Positions 15,873 through 24,509 of a DNA stretch of 54,226 bases are shown here, piece after piece. Location of the stretch: the NCBI GenBank assembly GCA_021787595.1, contig JAJYLQ010000025.1, forward strand, positions 1 to 54,226. The letters are read 5' to 3'. Origin of the DNA: Chloroflexota bacterium (GTDB taxonomy: Bacteria; Chloroflexota; Anaerolineae; Anaerolineales; Villigracilaceae). A program made the translations under genes and the position numbers. The stretch's first letter is position 1; each line of letters starts with the position of its first letter. The notes beneath the pieces are model-generated. The model was not told the origin of the DNA and did no database searches. It saw only the letters and a list, made by a program, of their open reading frames with translations.

Positions 15873-16576
15873 CAGTGCGCCCTCAGGGATGGATCAATCT
15901 GGAACAGTTGGGCCAGTTCGGTCAGGGCGCCGCGTGCCAATAAGGCGAGGCCATGATAGAAGCCGGTATGGGCTTTGTCACATAGCTGGTCGCAGAAGGC
16001 CGGCCCCCACTGCAACAGATGTTTGGATAGAAAGTCCTTTTGGGATTGGAGCAATTGCTCCAGGTCGGCTTGATTGCCATTTTCTAAATAGCCCATCCCC
16101 AGTTGTGCCAGGTGAACCAGGAAGGCCAGTTCCAATCCGATGTGATCGTCCGGCTCGTGGCGCAGACGCTCGACCTCAAGCCCGAAGCAGCGATACCAGC
16201 CGCGCACATCCAGTGTTTGCTCCTGAAAGGTCAAGCGTTCTTCGTTAAAGTAAACCGATTCCCAGGGAGGGACGATGACCTTACCAGGACCGATGAACAG
16301 CCGCGTGTAGTCTCCCTGTAAGTCTTCGAAAGCGCGTTCGTCGAGGCCGTCCTCGCTCCAGGCTCGCAGCATACGCAGGCCCTCGGCAACGTCTCGCTGC
16401 CCTTCGGCGAAAGGCGCTTCGTCGAAAACCTGCTCTTCGATCAGGCTTTGCAGCCAGGTCTTTTCCCCCTGGTCGGGGTAAGTGTAAAAGGCGCGACTTA
16501 GCAGTCCGAACAGCAGGATTTCGCCGGTCAGGGTCTCGACCCAGTCAGTTTTGGTTGGGGTGAATGTTTCTGTCAC
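15872..16576 (-). CDS. torD: TorD/DmsD-like chaperone for a molybdoenzyme
   Basis: A 234-residue all-helical protein with the TorD family core: GDYTRLFIGPG (about 107-117), PPWESVYFNE, and EPDDHIGLELAFLVHLAQLG (about 160-179). These chaperones bind the Tat signal or apo-enzyme and hold it for cofactor insertion before export. The natural client is the Tat-bearing DmsA encoded downstream. The gene opens a three-gene unit with the ferredoxin-type and radical SAM genes through overlapping stops and starts. The 70 nt upstream, to the regulator stop, contain no clear promoter. Confidence 0.85.
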   Translation of the reverse strand: MTETFTPTKTDWVETLTGEILLFGLLSRAFYTYPDQGEKTWLQSLIEEQVFDEAPFAEGQRDVAEGLRMLRAWSEDGLDERAFEDLQGDYTRLFIGPGKVIVPPWESVYFNEERLTFQEQTLDVRGWYRCFGLEVERLRHEPDDHIGLELAFLVHLAQLGMGYLENGNQADLEQLLQSQKDFLSKHLLQWGPAFCDQLCDKAHTGFYHGLALLARGALTELAQLFQIDPSLRAH

Positions 16577-16646
16577 GCAGTTTCTCCTTTTTCGTTGTCC
16601 TCGCGTTCCTGTCCCTGGATAGATAGAGACGGACGTGATGGTGAGT

Positions 16647-17330
16647 TCATTCTATCGGCTCCGTTGCACTGGATACCAATCCGCTTTGCACGGCGTAGGC
16701 TGCCACCTGTGTGCGATTTTCCAATTGCAATTTGTACAGGATGTTTTTCAAATGGGTCTTGACAGTGTTGACCGTGATACACAGCATTTCGGCAATTTGT
16801 GGGTTGCTTTCACCCTGCGCCACCAGCCTCAGCACTTCGACCTCGCGTTCGGTCAAAGCCTCGAAACGGGGATGCGGCGCAGTGGGCGAGTGGAAGGCCT
16901 GCTTGAGCAGGCGGGCAGCCATGGCGCGGGTAATGACCGCCTCGCCGCGCGTGACGCCGGCCAACAAATCGAACAACTCGCTGGCATCGAGGTTTTTTAG
17001 CAGGTAACCCGATACACCCAATCGAAAGGCTTCGCGCAGGTGCTCATCCTGTTCGGAGGAGGTCAGAATGACGATGGCAGTTTCAGGTGAAATTTTGCGA
17101 ATCTCGCGCGCCGCTTGAAACCCGTCGCCCTCGGGCATATAAATGTCGAGGAGCACCAAATCAGGGTGCATCTGCTCCGACAGGCGGACTGCCAGCGCCC
17201 CGCTGGAAGCCTCCCCAATCACCTGCACCAAATCGGGGCGGGTGTTCATCAGGCTGATCAACCCCTGCCGAAAGAGGGCATGGTCATCCACAACGAGGGT
17301 TTTGAGGGGACCCATCATCCTGCTTTTCAT
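16647..17330 (-). CDS. NarL/LuxR-type response regulator
   Basis: A receiver domain opens with LKTLVVDDHALFRQG. The phosphorylated Asp lies in DLVLLDIYMPEGDG, the switch Ser/Thr in IVILTSSEQ and the Lys in YLLKNLD. The C-terminus is a LuxR-type helix-turn-helix (LTEREVEVLRLVAQGESNPQ, ending HLKNILYKLQLENR). I chose the ATG at 17330, which shares one base with the kinase stop (TGATG); a start at 17351 is also open. It should bind DNA when phosphorylated by the adjacent kinase and probably controls the reductase genes around it. Confidence 0.9.
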   Translation of the reverse strand: MKSRMMGPLKTLVVDDHALFRQGLISLMNTRPDLVQVIGEASSGALAVRLSEQMHPDLVLLDIYMPEGDGFQAAREIRKISPETAIVILTSSEQDEHLREAFRLGVSGYLLKNLDASELFDLLAGVTRGEAVITRAMAARLLKQAFHSPTAPHPRFEALTEREVEVLRLVAQGESNPQIAEMLCITVNTVKTHLKNILYKLQLENRTQVAAYAVQSGLVSSATEPIE

Positions 17331-19249
17331 CACTTTAGCACAGGCATCCATGTTTCCACCTGGGTTCCCTTTCCTTGTTGGGAAGTGACGGTCAGCCCGC
17401 CGCCAGCAGCTTCAGCGCGTTCACGCATGGTGAGCAAACCATAATGCCCGCGCTTGCCAGCGCATTCAAACCCAATACCGTCATCGCTGATGATCACGCG
17501 CAGAGAACCGTTGCGCTGGGTGAGGCGCACCTGGGCATGTTCTGCCCGCGCATGCTTGCGAACGTTGGCCAGGGCTTCCTGAATGATGCGAATCAGCTGC
17601 GCTTCCGCCAGAGGCGAGAGTGCAGGGTCGTTGGGCAGGCTGCACAGGAATTGCATTTGAATGCCTGTTTGAATGCCAAATTCTTCGACGTATTCCTGCA
17701 AAGCGGGAATCAATCCTTTTTCGTTGGACAGCGTCGTGCGCAGGCTGAGAATGTTTTCGCGCACGTCCGCCTGGGCAATTTGGATGTTGTGGCGCGCTTG
17801 TTGAAGCTCGCGCAAAACCGCTTCGTGTTCTCCGAGCCGCGTCAGCGCTTCGATGGTTTGCAGCTCGATGCCAACGTAACCCAATACCTGCGCCAGCCCG
17901 TCATGCATTTCGCGGGCGATGCGGCCGCGTTCCTCCATCATCGCCAGGGATTGCAGGCGGGAGGCCATCAAGGCATGTTCAAGGGCGATGACGGCCTGGG
18001 CGGCGAGCCGTTCGAGCCCACTGAGATCGCCAGCGGAAAAAGCAGCGTACGCCTCTCTTCCGACCCAGAAGATACCGATGGGCTGGGCGTCCAGGCACAG
18101 AGGGACGATAGCCGCGCTCTGGATTTCCCGCCTGAGCGCCGGACAGATCCATGGGTCTGGAGAGGAAGCGGCGTTTTGGGGAAACAGACTCGGCTCTGTT
18201 TTTCGAGCGGCGCTCAGCAGATGGGGCGTTTCAATCCTCCCGGAGTTCTCGAAGGAGACTCCATCGGGAAGGGCGGCGCACCGAATTTCCAGGCGGGTCT
18301 CGTCTTCGTTCCACAACGCCAGCGCAGCGATGTCGGCACGGAGCAGGCGGCGGGCGCTATGCGCGAGGGTTCGGAGAATCTGGTCCACATCCTCCAGGTT
18401 GGCGATGCGGCGGCTGATGTCCACCAGCGCCTCCGTCCAGGACTCCGAAACCTGAAGCGCCTGCGCTTTGGCGAAGAGGGCAGCGCGCTGGGCTTCCTGC
18501 TTCTGCCCCTCGAGTTCCGCCAGTTTGCGGCTGCGCTCGAACTCGAAAATTCTTAGGGCGCCGACAAAAAACAGAGCGATCCCGATCGCCGAGGCGGCTC
18601 GCCAGATTTGCACCGGCAGTCCCGTGAGCGCCAGAAGGCGTCCTTCGTTTAATAAGGCCGGCAATCCGCCGAACCCTGGCGGGACGATCAGCCCGGCGGC
18701 GATTGCATTAACAAAGAATGCGGCAGAGACAAGCTTGAGAAAACGAGGAGCCTGGGCCGGATACGAAAGTTTCAAACGATTCGATTGCCTGATGAAGCCG
18801 GCCCCAGCCAGCAGGTTGCCGGGGAGATATAAGAGATACCGCGACCAAATCTCTGCCGCGACCAAAGTGGGACTCGATGTGAGGATGACAATCAAGGCGA
18901 ACCCGATCAGCAATCCCAGCGGCACGATCAATACGACAGGGGCAAACTTCATCCAGTCTGGCAACGGCCCCGCCTCTTCGATCAAGCCGATCCCAAAGCG
19001 AATCAGGAACAGACACGAGAGAGACAGAAGGATGGCACGGGAAATTCCCAGCGCAGCCTGGTCCGAGGGCGCATGCTGAAGCAGGCCGAACATTCCCAGC
19101 CACTCAACCAGACTGTGAATGAATGCAAAGGCCGCCAGCCACGGAAGTTGATGCGCGAGCGGCAAGTCGCTGGCACGCCGCTTTTCTACCCAGATCACAA
19201 TGCCAAGACTGAAGAAAGCCAAACCGTGGACGAAATAAATGGCAAGCAT
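17330..19249 (-). CDS. Membrane-bound sensor histidine kinase, NarX/LiaS-like, with GAF-type region
   Basis: A 639-residue kinase. Residues 1-235 hold about seven hydrophobic helices (first MLAIYFVHGLAFFSLGIVIW), a 7TM-type input module. A GAF-like region covers about 265-425. The HisKA_3 dimerisation helix is ERGRIAREMHDGLAQVLGYV with His449 as the predicted phosphorylation site. The ATPase follows with an N box (EALANVRKHA) and G1 box (SDDGIGFE). The ligand is not evident. No clear NarX nitrate P-box is present. The gene sits between the second torD and its response regulator, so regulation is embedded in the Mo-enzyme cluster. Confidence 0.85.
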   Translation of the reverse strand: MLAIYFVHGLAFFSLGIVIWVEKRRASDLPLAHQLPWLAAFAFIHSLVEWLGMFGLLQHAPSDQAALGISRAILLSLSCLFLIRFGIGLIEEAGPLPDWMKFAPVVLIVPLGLLIGFALIVILTSSPTLVAAEIWSRYLLYLPGNLLAGAGFIRQSNRLKLSYPAQAPRFLKLVSAAFFVNAIAAGLIVPPGFGGLPALLNEGRLLALTGLPVQIWRAASAIGIALFFVGALRIFEFERSRKLAELEGQKQEAQRAALFAKAQALQVSESWTEALVDISRRIANLEDVDQILRTLAHSARRLLRADIAALALWNEDETRLEIRCAALPDGVSFENSGRIETPHLLSAARKTEPSLFPQNAASSPDPWICPALRREIQSAAIVPLCLDAQPIGIFWVGREAYAAFSAGDLSGLERLAAQAVIALEHALMASRLQSLAMMEERGRIAREMHDGLAQVLGYVGIELQTIEALTRLGEHEAVLRELQQARHNIQIAQADVRENILSLRTTLSNEKGLIPALQEYVEEFGIQTGIQMQFLCSLPNDPALSPLAEAQLIRIIQEALANVRKHARAEHAQVRLTQRNGSLRVIISDDGIGFECAGKRGHYGLLTMRERAEAAGGGLTVTSQQGKGTQVETWMPVLK

Positions 19250-19250
19250 A

Positions 19251-19949
19251 TCAACTCAAAGGCGAGGGATACCCGGGGCCGTATTCCAGTTTAAGCCAGC
19301 GTAAGGCAAGCGCAGATAAAACCGAATAGAAGGATGGCCTGGCTCCCTCTTCCACGCGCTGGCAAAATTCCGGAAGCCAGCGCCCCAGATGGTCGGTCAG
19401 GAAAGCGCGTTCCTGGCGGCGCAGTTCCCTGGCGGTTTTGGAAGTCCCCGCCTGCCACGTCTGCCTCTCCAACTGGCAGAGATACGCCAGAAACTCCAGC
19501 TCTACCGGCAAACTGTCTTCCGCGTCGGGCCGGGGTTTGAGGCCGTATTGTCCGTAGATGTTGATGAGCGCGCGATTCAACTCACTCGAAACCTCTACCG
19601 GGTGGGTGACCGAGCGCCACAAGTAGGCCGCTTCGCGGGCCGGGATGCGGGCCACGCTTTTGCCGAAAAGCGACTCATACGCGTCCTGCAATTGAGGCAG
19701 GCTTGTATCCGCGCGCGCCCCCAGTCCGTCCAGACAATCCAGCAGGCGGCGCTGATCCATACCCAGCCAGGCAGTCGCCTGGATCAACTCCTGCTTCACT
19801 GCTCCCTGGCGAAGCGCCTCGACCAGCACTTCATCAGGGGCGTAAAAGCCAAGCGACAGCCAGCGGTACACGCGGCCGCGATCTTCGGCCACCTGCGCGA
19901 GGATGCCAAAGGCATTCTGGAGCGGGTCGGAAACGACAGAGGGATTCAT
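19251..19949 (-). CDS. Second TorD/DmsD-like chaperone
   Basis: A 232-residue helical protein of the TorD family but clearly different from the one at 15872-16576. Family marks are LQDAYESLFGKS, PAREAAYLWRSVTHPVEVSS and DSLPVELEFLAYLCQLERQT (the counterpart of EPDDHIxxELxFL). It lies 8 nt after the ferredoxin subunit of the receiver-fused oxidoreductase, so that enzyme is its likely client. This matters because the client shows no Tat signal: the chaperone would then serve cofactor loading rather than export proofreading. It ends 1 nt before the histidine kinase start. Confidence 0.75.
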   Translation of the reverse strand: MNPSVVSDPLQNAFGILAQVAEDRGRVYRWLSLGFYAPDEVLVEALRQGAVKQELIQATAWLGMDQRRLLDCLDGLGARADTSLPQLQDAYESLFGKSVARIPAREAAYLWRSVTHPVEVSSELNRALINIYGQYGLKPRPDAEDSLPVELEFLAYLCQLERQTWQAGTSKTARELRRQERAFLTDHLGRWLPEFCQRVEEGARPSFYSVLSALALRWLKLEYGPGYPSPLS

Positions 19950-19957
19950 CGTGGCTC

Positions 19958-20578
19958 TCAGGTCAGGTAAAAGGTGGACGGGTCGGCGCCTTTTTCCACC
20001 AGAAGTTGAAAATGCGGACGGGTGCGCAGCAGTTCAGAGACCTCACTGTTTGGATCGTTCAAATCGCCGAAAGTGCGCGCCACCATCGGGCAGGCTTCCA
20101 CGCAAGCGGGGAGCAATCCGCGCGCCAGGCGGTGGGCACAAAAATTGCACTTCTCCACGGTGGAGGGACGATGAACGATGGGATTATCGCCTGTGGGGAA
20201 GGGAAGAGAATAGCGCAAGGTTTCGCCAGCGAATACGCGCACGCCCGTGAATGGACAGACCAGCATACAATAACGACAGCCGCCGCACAGCGTGGGGTCC
20301 TGGATCACCAGCCCATCCTCGGTGCGCGTGGTGGCTGAGGAGGGGCAGACCTCCACACAGGGCGCGTTGGCGCAGTGCTGGCATCCCAACGGCAGGTAAT
20401 CCATGAAAAGATTCGGATATTCGCCAGCGGGCGAATCGTTGCCATTGACGCCCAGCGTGACCACCTGCGTCCACCATACCCCTTCGGGCAGGTTGTTCTC
20501 CTGTTTGCAGGCCACCGAGCAGGTGTTACAGCCAGTGCAGACTTGCAGGTCAATAACCATCACATAACGTTTCGTCAC
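19958..20578 (-). CDS. DmsB-like ferredoxin subunit paired with the receiver-fused oxidoreductase
   Basis: A 206-residue protein with four ferredoxin groups: CTGCNTCSVACKQENNLP, CQHCANAPCVEVCPSSA, CGGCRYCMLVCPFTGV and CNFCAHRLARGLLPACVEAC. It resembles the electron-transfer subunit of DMSO-reductase-family enzymes. Its start overlaps the stop of the catalytic subunit by 4 nt, so the pair are cotranslated. No membrane anchor gene follows, unlike in dmsABC. That suggests a soluble cytoplasmic two-subunit enzyme, or one that borrows DmsC. Confidence 0.88.
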   Translation of the reverse strand: MTKRYVMVIDLQVCTGCNTCSVACKQENNLPEGVWWTQVVTLGVNGNDSPAGEYPNLFMDYLPLGCQHCANAPCVEVCPSSATTRTEDGLVIQDPTLCGGCRYCMLVCPFTGVRVFAGETLRYSLPFPTGDNPIVHRPSTVEKCNFCAHRLARGLLPACVEACPMVARTFGDLNDPNSEVSELLRTRPHFQLLVEKGADPSTFYLT

Positions 20579-23526
20579 GGCAGCCTCCCCTCTGCCTTCT
20601 CGATCTCGACCAGCACGTCGGAAAAGGAACTGTTGGGCCCCAACGCATTGGCGGGATTGCCGCGTGCGTGCGTTAGGGACTGGGTGTGTCCGTCCTGGAA
20701 GTCCACGGATTGCCAGCCCTGGCTGAGATAGACCGCACCGGGCGGCACGGCCTGGTTCAAATGGGCGCGCAGGACAACCTGTCCGCGCTCGTTATAGACG
20801 CGCACCAGGTCGCCCTCTGCGATGCCGCGCCGCTCTGCCTCAGAAGGATGGATGGCGGCGCGAGGCTCAGTTTCGAGCTCCCGCAGCCAGGGGGCGTTGC
20901 TGAAGGTGGAGTGGACGCGGTAGCGGCTGTGTTCCATCAGGCAGACCAGCGGGTAGCGCGCCGCCAGTTCGTTTTCGGCGAAGGCCTCCAGCGGAGCTTC
21001 GTAGCCGGGCAGGGCGCGTCCAAAAGGCAACAGGCGCTCCACGTAAAATTCCACTCGCCCGCTGGGGGTGTTGAATTGCAGATCGCGGTGCGCCACTTCC
21101 CATTCCGGCGGCAGGCGGCGCTCCATCACGCCCTGCGCGCGCAGGTCATCCAGCGCAATGTGGCGCGTATCTGCGCCAGAGGCCAGGATTTCAGCCAGGT
21201 ATTCGCGCGGGTTCTTCTCGAAGACATCGCCGCAACCCAGGCGCTTCGCCAGTTCCGCCGCAATCTCGAAATCGGAACGGCATTCCCCGCGCGGAGCGAC
21301 AAGGGCGGGCTGGTACTGCACATACGGCCCAGGCCCCTTGACCATATCCTCGCGTTCGAAGAAGGTGGCTGCCGGCAGGACATAATCGGCGTAGCGCGCG
21401 GTCTCGGTCATAAAGTGGTCTGCCACCACCAGTAAATCCAGTTCTGGCAGGGCCTCGCGCAACAGGCGATTCTGGTCGGGCAGTTGGTTGATCCAGTTGC
21501 CGAACGCTACGAAGACGGACTTGATCGGATATGGCTTCTCAGAAATAATCTGCTCGGGGAGCAACAGCGGGTTTATCGGGCGATGGCGGCGTCCGTTAGG
21601 GGTGGGGAACTCGCTGGCAGACAGAGTCGACCCCGGCGAGGCGCCCACGCCCACGCCGCCGCCGCGAACGCCCAGGTTGCCGGTAAACGCGGCCAACATC
21701 GCAGCCAGCCGCCCAAAGGTCGCGCCGTGATTCCAGCGATCAATGCCGTACAGGGTGACAATGCGGGCGGGTTTGGTTGCGGCGTACTCCCGCGCCAAGC
21801 GCAGGATCTGCCCGGTTTCCAGCCCCGTTTTCGTGGAGGCAAGCTCAGGGGTATAAGGTTTCAGCATATCGCACAGCAAATCGAACGCCGTGCGGCAGGA
21901 GATGCCGGCGACGACATATTGCCCACTCAAGACAGGCGACTTTGCCTCCTGGGACGATAACGCTTTTTCGCGCTCTGCATCCCACACGAGGCACCGGGCC
22001 TGGTCGCCATTTTGACTTCGCCCGATCCAGGCGTTTCGATACGCATCTCGCACCTTCAGGAATTCCCCGTTATCCTCGCGCACCAACAGCGGCGCGACGG
22101 TGTGTCGCAGGACGAAATCCCGATCCATCCAGTTGTTCTCGATGATCAATCTCAGCATGGCGAGCGCCAGGAACAGATCCGTGCCAGGGCGGATGGGAAG
22201 CCACTCGTCGCTCTTGCTGGCGGTCAGGCTGAAGAGCGGATCAATCGTGACCATGCGCGCGCCCGCTCGTTTGGCTTCAAGGAAGAAATTCCACCAGTTC
22301 ATGTGACTCTGGGCGGGGTTGCCGCCCCAAATCAATAACAGGCGCGAATTGGGCAAATCCGTGAAATGGTTGGATTGGTAACCCGACCCAGCCCCGAGCG
22401 TATCTTCGATCCCGCTTGGAATGGCGCTGTCAATCCCGTATTCCCGCAGGCTGGTGCCGGAGGCGCCCAGCGCGGCCGCCAGCCTCAGATAGACGCCGTT
22501 CATCCCATTCAAAGCGCTCAATTGACCGGAATACGGCAAAAAGACGAGACTTTCCGCACCGAACTCGGCGCGCAGGGCGCGCATTTTCTCCGCAATTTCA
22601 TCCAGCGCCCGCTCCCAGGATATCGGCTCCCATTCGCCCTCTCCGCGTTTTCCTTTGCGCTTGAGCGGAGTGAGCAAACGGTCTGGATGCGCCTGCATCT
22701 GCACGTGGCTGATGCCTTTCATACACAGGCGGCGGTAACGCGGGTCGGGGAAATCCGCTGCTTCGATCTTGACGACCTCCCCGCCCCGCACGGTCACGTT
22801 CAGGCCGCAGAAATGGGAGCCGCAGTTCAGGTTGCAGGCGGTGCGGATGATGCGCGCGGTGTCAGAGGAAATGCTCGCGGCGGCGGAAAGAGCCAAGCCG
22901 CGCAGGAAAACAGCCTGTGACACAGGCGCGGTGTGCGATGAGGAAAGATCGTTGGCTGGCTGCATGTCCGCCGCGCGGGAAGGGGGAGACAGATGTTCTG
23001 ACAGGCGCTCGATCTCACGTCGACTCCGCTCTGCCAGGCTCAAGTTCGCCGCATTGAAAGCGGACGCGCCCACGGGAGCACCGAGGTCGGCGGCATTCTC
23101 AATGTGTTTTGACATGCCATTGATCAGGCGTTTTCTCCCCAACAGGCGTTCCATGGCAGGCAGCAACTCGGTGGCGATTTCGCTCCAGGCCAGGGTGTAG
23201 TTGGCTCCCATCTGCACCGCAGCGTCGCGGTAATCAGGTGTATCGGCGGGCAGGAGAGCGATGAGAGGAGTGGCTCCTGCGCGGTAGCGCAGGGCCTTGT
23301 AATAGGCCATGGAATCGCCCTGATCCAGCGCAAACGGGTCAGCCAGGATCAAGTCCAGTTGCGCCTCCAGCACCTGTGAAACGTCCGCGGGTGTATTGGC
23401 GCTCGTCCAGCGCAGTGGTGAACCGAATCCGCCCAACACCTGTGCCAGCGAATCTCGAAGGCCAGGCTGGTGCACGATGAAGAGAATTTGAATCGGTGAT
23501 TGTTGCTGCATGGTGGATGCTGCCAT
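20575..23526 (-). CDS. Molybdopterin oxidoreductase with an N-terminal degenerate receiver domain
   Basis: From the ATG at 23526 the product is 983 residues; a TTG at 23541 would add five. Residues 10-130 look like a CheY-type receiver: an opening strand (IQILFIVHQPGLRDSL), the strand ending LDLILADPFALDQGD with Asp63 at the phosphoacceptor position, and IALLPADTPDYRDAAVQMGA. The acidic pair is replaced by VH, the switch Thr by Leu and the Lys by Trp, so it is a pseudo-receiver. A linker of about 100 residues leads to a full DMSO-reductase-family catalytic domain. It has Cys231, 235, 240 and 268 for a [4Fe-4S] cluster, WEPISWERALDEIAEKMRAL and LLIWGGNPAQSHMNWW. No twin-arginine motif precedes the cluster, so it is probably cytoplasmic. 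Substrate unknown. Confidence 0.8.
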   Translation of the reverse strand: MAASTMQQQSPIQILFIVHQPGLRDSLAQVLGGFGSPLRWTSANTPADVSQVLEAQLDLILADPFALDQGDSMAYYKALRYRAGATPLIALLPADTPDYRDAAVQMGANYTLAWSEIATELLPAMERLLGRKRLINGMSKHIENAADLGAPVGASAFNAANLSLAERSRREIERLSEHLSPPSRAADMQPANDLSSSHTAPVSQAVFLRGLALSAAASISSDTARIIRTACNLNCGSHFCGLNVTVRGGEVVKIEAADFPDPRYRRLCMKGISHVQMQAHPDRLLTPLKRKGKRGEGEWEPISWERALDEIAEKMRALRAEFGAESLVFLPYSGQLSALNGMNGVYLRLAAALGASGTSLREYGIDSAIPSGIEDTLGAGSGYQSNHFTDLPNSRLLLIWGGNPAQSHMNWWNFFLEAKRAGARMVTIDPLFSLTASKSDEWLPIRPGTDLFLALAMLRLIIENNWMDRDFVLRHTVAPLLVREDNGEFLKVRDAYRNAWIGRSQNGDQARCLVWDAEREKALSSQEAKSPVLSGQYVVAGISCRTAFDLLCDMLKPYTPELASTKTGLETGQILRLAREYAATKPARIVTLYGIDRWNHGATFGRLAAMLAAFTGNLGVRGGGVGVGASPGSTLSASEFPTPNGRRHRPINPLLLPEQIISEKPYPIKSVFVAFGNWINQLPDQNRLLREALPELDLLVVADHFMTETARYADYVLPAATFFEREDMVKGPGPYVQYQPALVAPRGECRSDFEIAAELAKRLGCGDVFEKNPREYLAEILASGADTRHIALDDLRAQGVMERRLPPEWEVAHRDLQFNTPSGRVEFYVERLLPFGRALPGYEAPLEAFAENELAARYPLVCLMEHSRYRVHSTFSNAPWLRELETEPRAAIHPSEAERRGIAEGDLVRVYNERGQVVLRAHLNQAVPPGAVYLSQGWQSVDFQDGHTQSLTHARGNPANALGPNSSFSDVLVEIEKAEGRLP

Positions 23527-23576
23527 AATCCGTTTTTCCAAACGGTAAAGAAGCTGTGATCGTGTATTTTTTCACT

Positions 23577-23609
23577 ATAATATCCCGAAGAACTTAATTT
23601 GTCTGTCAA
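23577..23609 (-). promoter_or_regulatory. Possible promoter of the receiver-fused oxidoreductase
   Basis: On the minus strand a perfect TTGACA (complement of 23604-23609) lies upstream of TATTAT (complement of 23577-23582), about 50 nt before the ATG. The 21-bp spacing is too long for an ordinary sigma-70 promoter, so another -10 or an activator may be involved. Confidence 0.3.
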
Positions 23610-23649
23610 GAAAGACGCGTGAATACGTAAAGGTTTTCACTACAAAAAA

Positions 23650-23669
23650 GCCCTCTCGACAGAGAGGGC
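23650..23669 (-). terminator. Rho-independent terminator
   Basis: GCCCTCTC (23650-23657) and GAGAGGGC (23662-23669) form a perfect stem with a 4-nt loop. On the minus strand it is followed by TTTTTTGTAG. It ends the transcript of the second two-component system after the repeat at 23690-23860. Confidence 0.8.
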
Positions 23670-23689
23670 AAAAATGAAGGGAAACTAAC

Positions 23690-23860
23690 ATTACAGCGCA
23701 AAGTTAGAGCATTGAGGGTTCTGCTCATGGCTTTTCTACCGTTTTCGCCCTCATCCCCAACCCTTCCCCCAAATGGGGAAGGGAGTCCCCTCTCCCTTTG
23801 GGAGAGGGAAAGGGTGAGGGAGAATTGGCAGGGAGCGATTGCTCGACCTTGCGCTGTAAT
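23690..23860. repeat. MITE-like element with ATTACAGCGCAA ends (copy 1, 171 bp)
   Basis: The left end is ATTACAGCGCAAAGTT. The right end, read inward, is ATTACAGCGCAAGGTC, a 12-bp terminal inverted repeat with distinguishable inner bases. The interior holds a nested palindrome of CCCTC, CCCTTCCCC and CCCTCTCCC blocks and their complements. A second copy with the same two ends swapped is at 27612-27671. The flanks share ACTAA, a possible target duplication. Confidence 0.65.
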
Positions 23861-23867
23861 ACTAATA

Positions 23868-24509
23868 TCACTCCAGCAGGTGGTTTTTCACCGCATACTC
23901 CACCAGTTGATGGCGGTGTTCCAGTCCCAATTTTTGCATAATTCGAGAGCGATACGTATCCACCGTACGCGGGCTGATGTTCAATTGTTCGCCAATCTCA
24001 AAGCTTGTGTAACCATGCGCGACGCGAACCAGCACTTCCCGCTCACGCTCCGAGAGGGCGGCATCCAAATCTCTCGATTCCGCCGGCTTCTTTCCACGTT
24101 TTAACAATTCTTGCACGCTCTGCGTACCGAGAACCGTTTGGCCTTGAAGAACTTTTTGGATGGCATCCAACACATCACGGTCTGCGGCAGATTTGCGGAT
24201 GTAGCCGGCCCCGCCCGCCTCGAGAAAAGGAGACAGGTATACCTCCTCGGCATGCATGGTCAAGGCCAGAATGCGCGCTTCGGGCCAGGCCGTGACGATG
24301 CGGCGCGTGGCTTCAATCCCATCCGTGCCGGGCAGGGTAATATCCATCAGGATCACATCGGGTTTGAGCTTCAACGCCTGGGTGATGGCTTCGTCTCCGG
24401 TCGCGGCCTCCCCAACGATGCGCGCACCGTAGGATTCGAGCAACATTCCCAGACTGCTGCGCATTACGGCGTGATCGTCTACGAGCAGGATGCGGACATT
24501 TTCAAGCAT
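23868..24509 (-). CDS. NarL/LuxR-type response regulator (second system)
   Basis: Starting at the ATG at 24509 (MLENVRILLVDDHAVMRSSL) the product is 213 residues. The receiver has the phosphoacceptor Asp in DVILMDITLPGTDG and the Lys in GYIRKSAADRD. The C-terminal LuxR helix-turn-helix is REREVLVRVAHGYTSFEIGE followed by VDTYRSRIMQKLGL. This start overlaps the kinase stop by 8 nt. A longer frame to 24665 exists but only adds residues antisense-like to the kinase tail. It likely answers to the adjacent kinase. Targets may include the oxidoreductase gene whose promoter region lies beyond the terminator downstream. Confidence 0.9.
   Translation of the reverse strand: MLENVRILLVDDHAVMRSSLGMLLESYGARIVGEAATGDEAITQALKLKPDVILMDITLPGTDGIEATRRIVTAWPEARILALTMHAEEVYLSPFLEAGGAGYIRKSAADRDVLDAIQKVLQGQTVLGTQSVQELLKRGKKPAESRDLDAALSEREREVLVRVAHGYTSFEIGEQLNISPRTVDTYRSRIMQKLGLEHRHQLVEYAVKNHLLE

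Noticed and set aside
20575..23526. A Tat signal in the receiver-fused oxidoreductase
   Set aside because: The FLRGLALSAAAS stretch near residue 210 is hydrophobic but has no twin arginine before it and lies far inside the protein.
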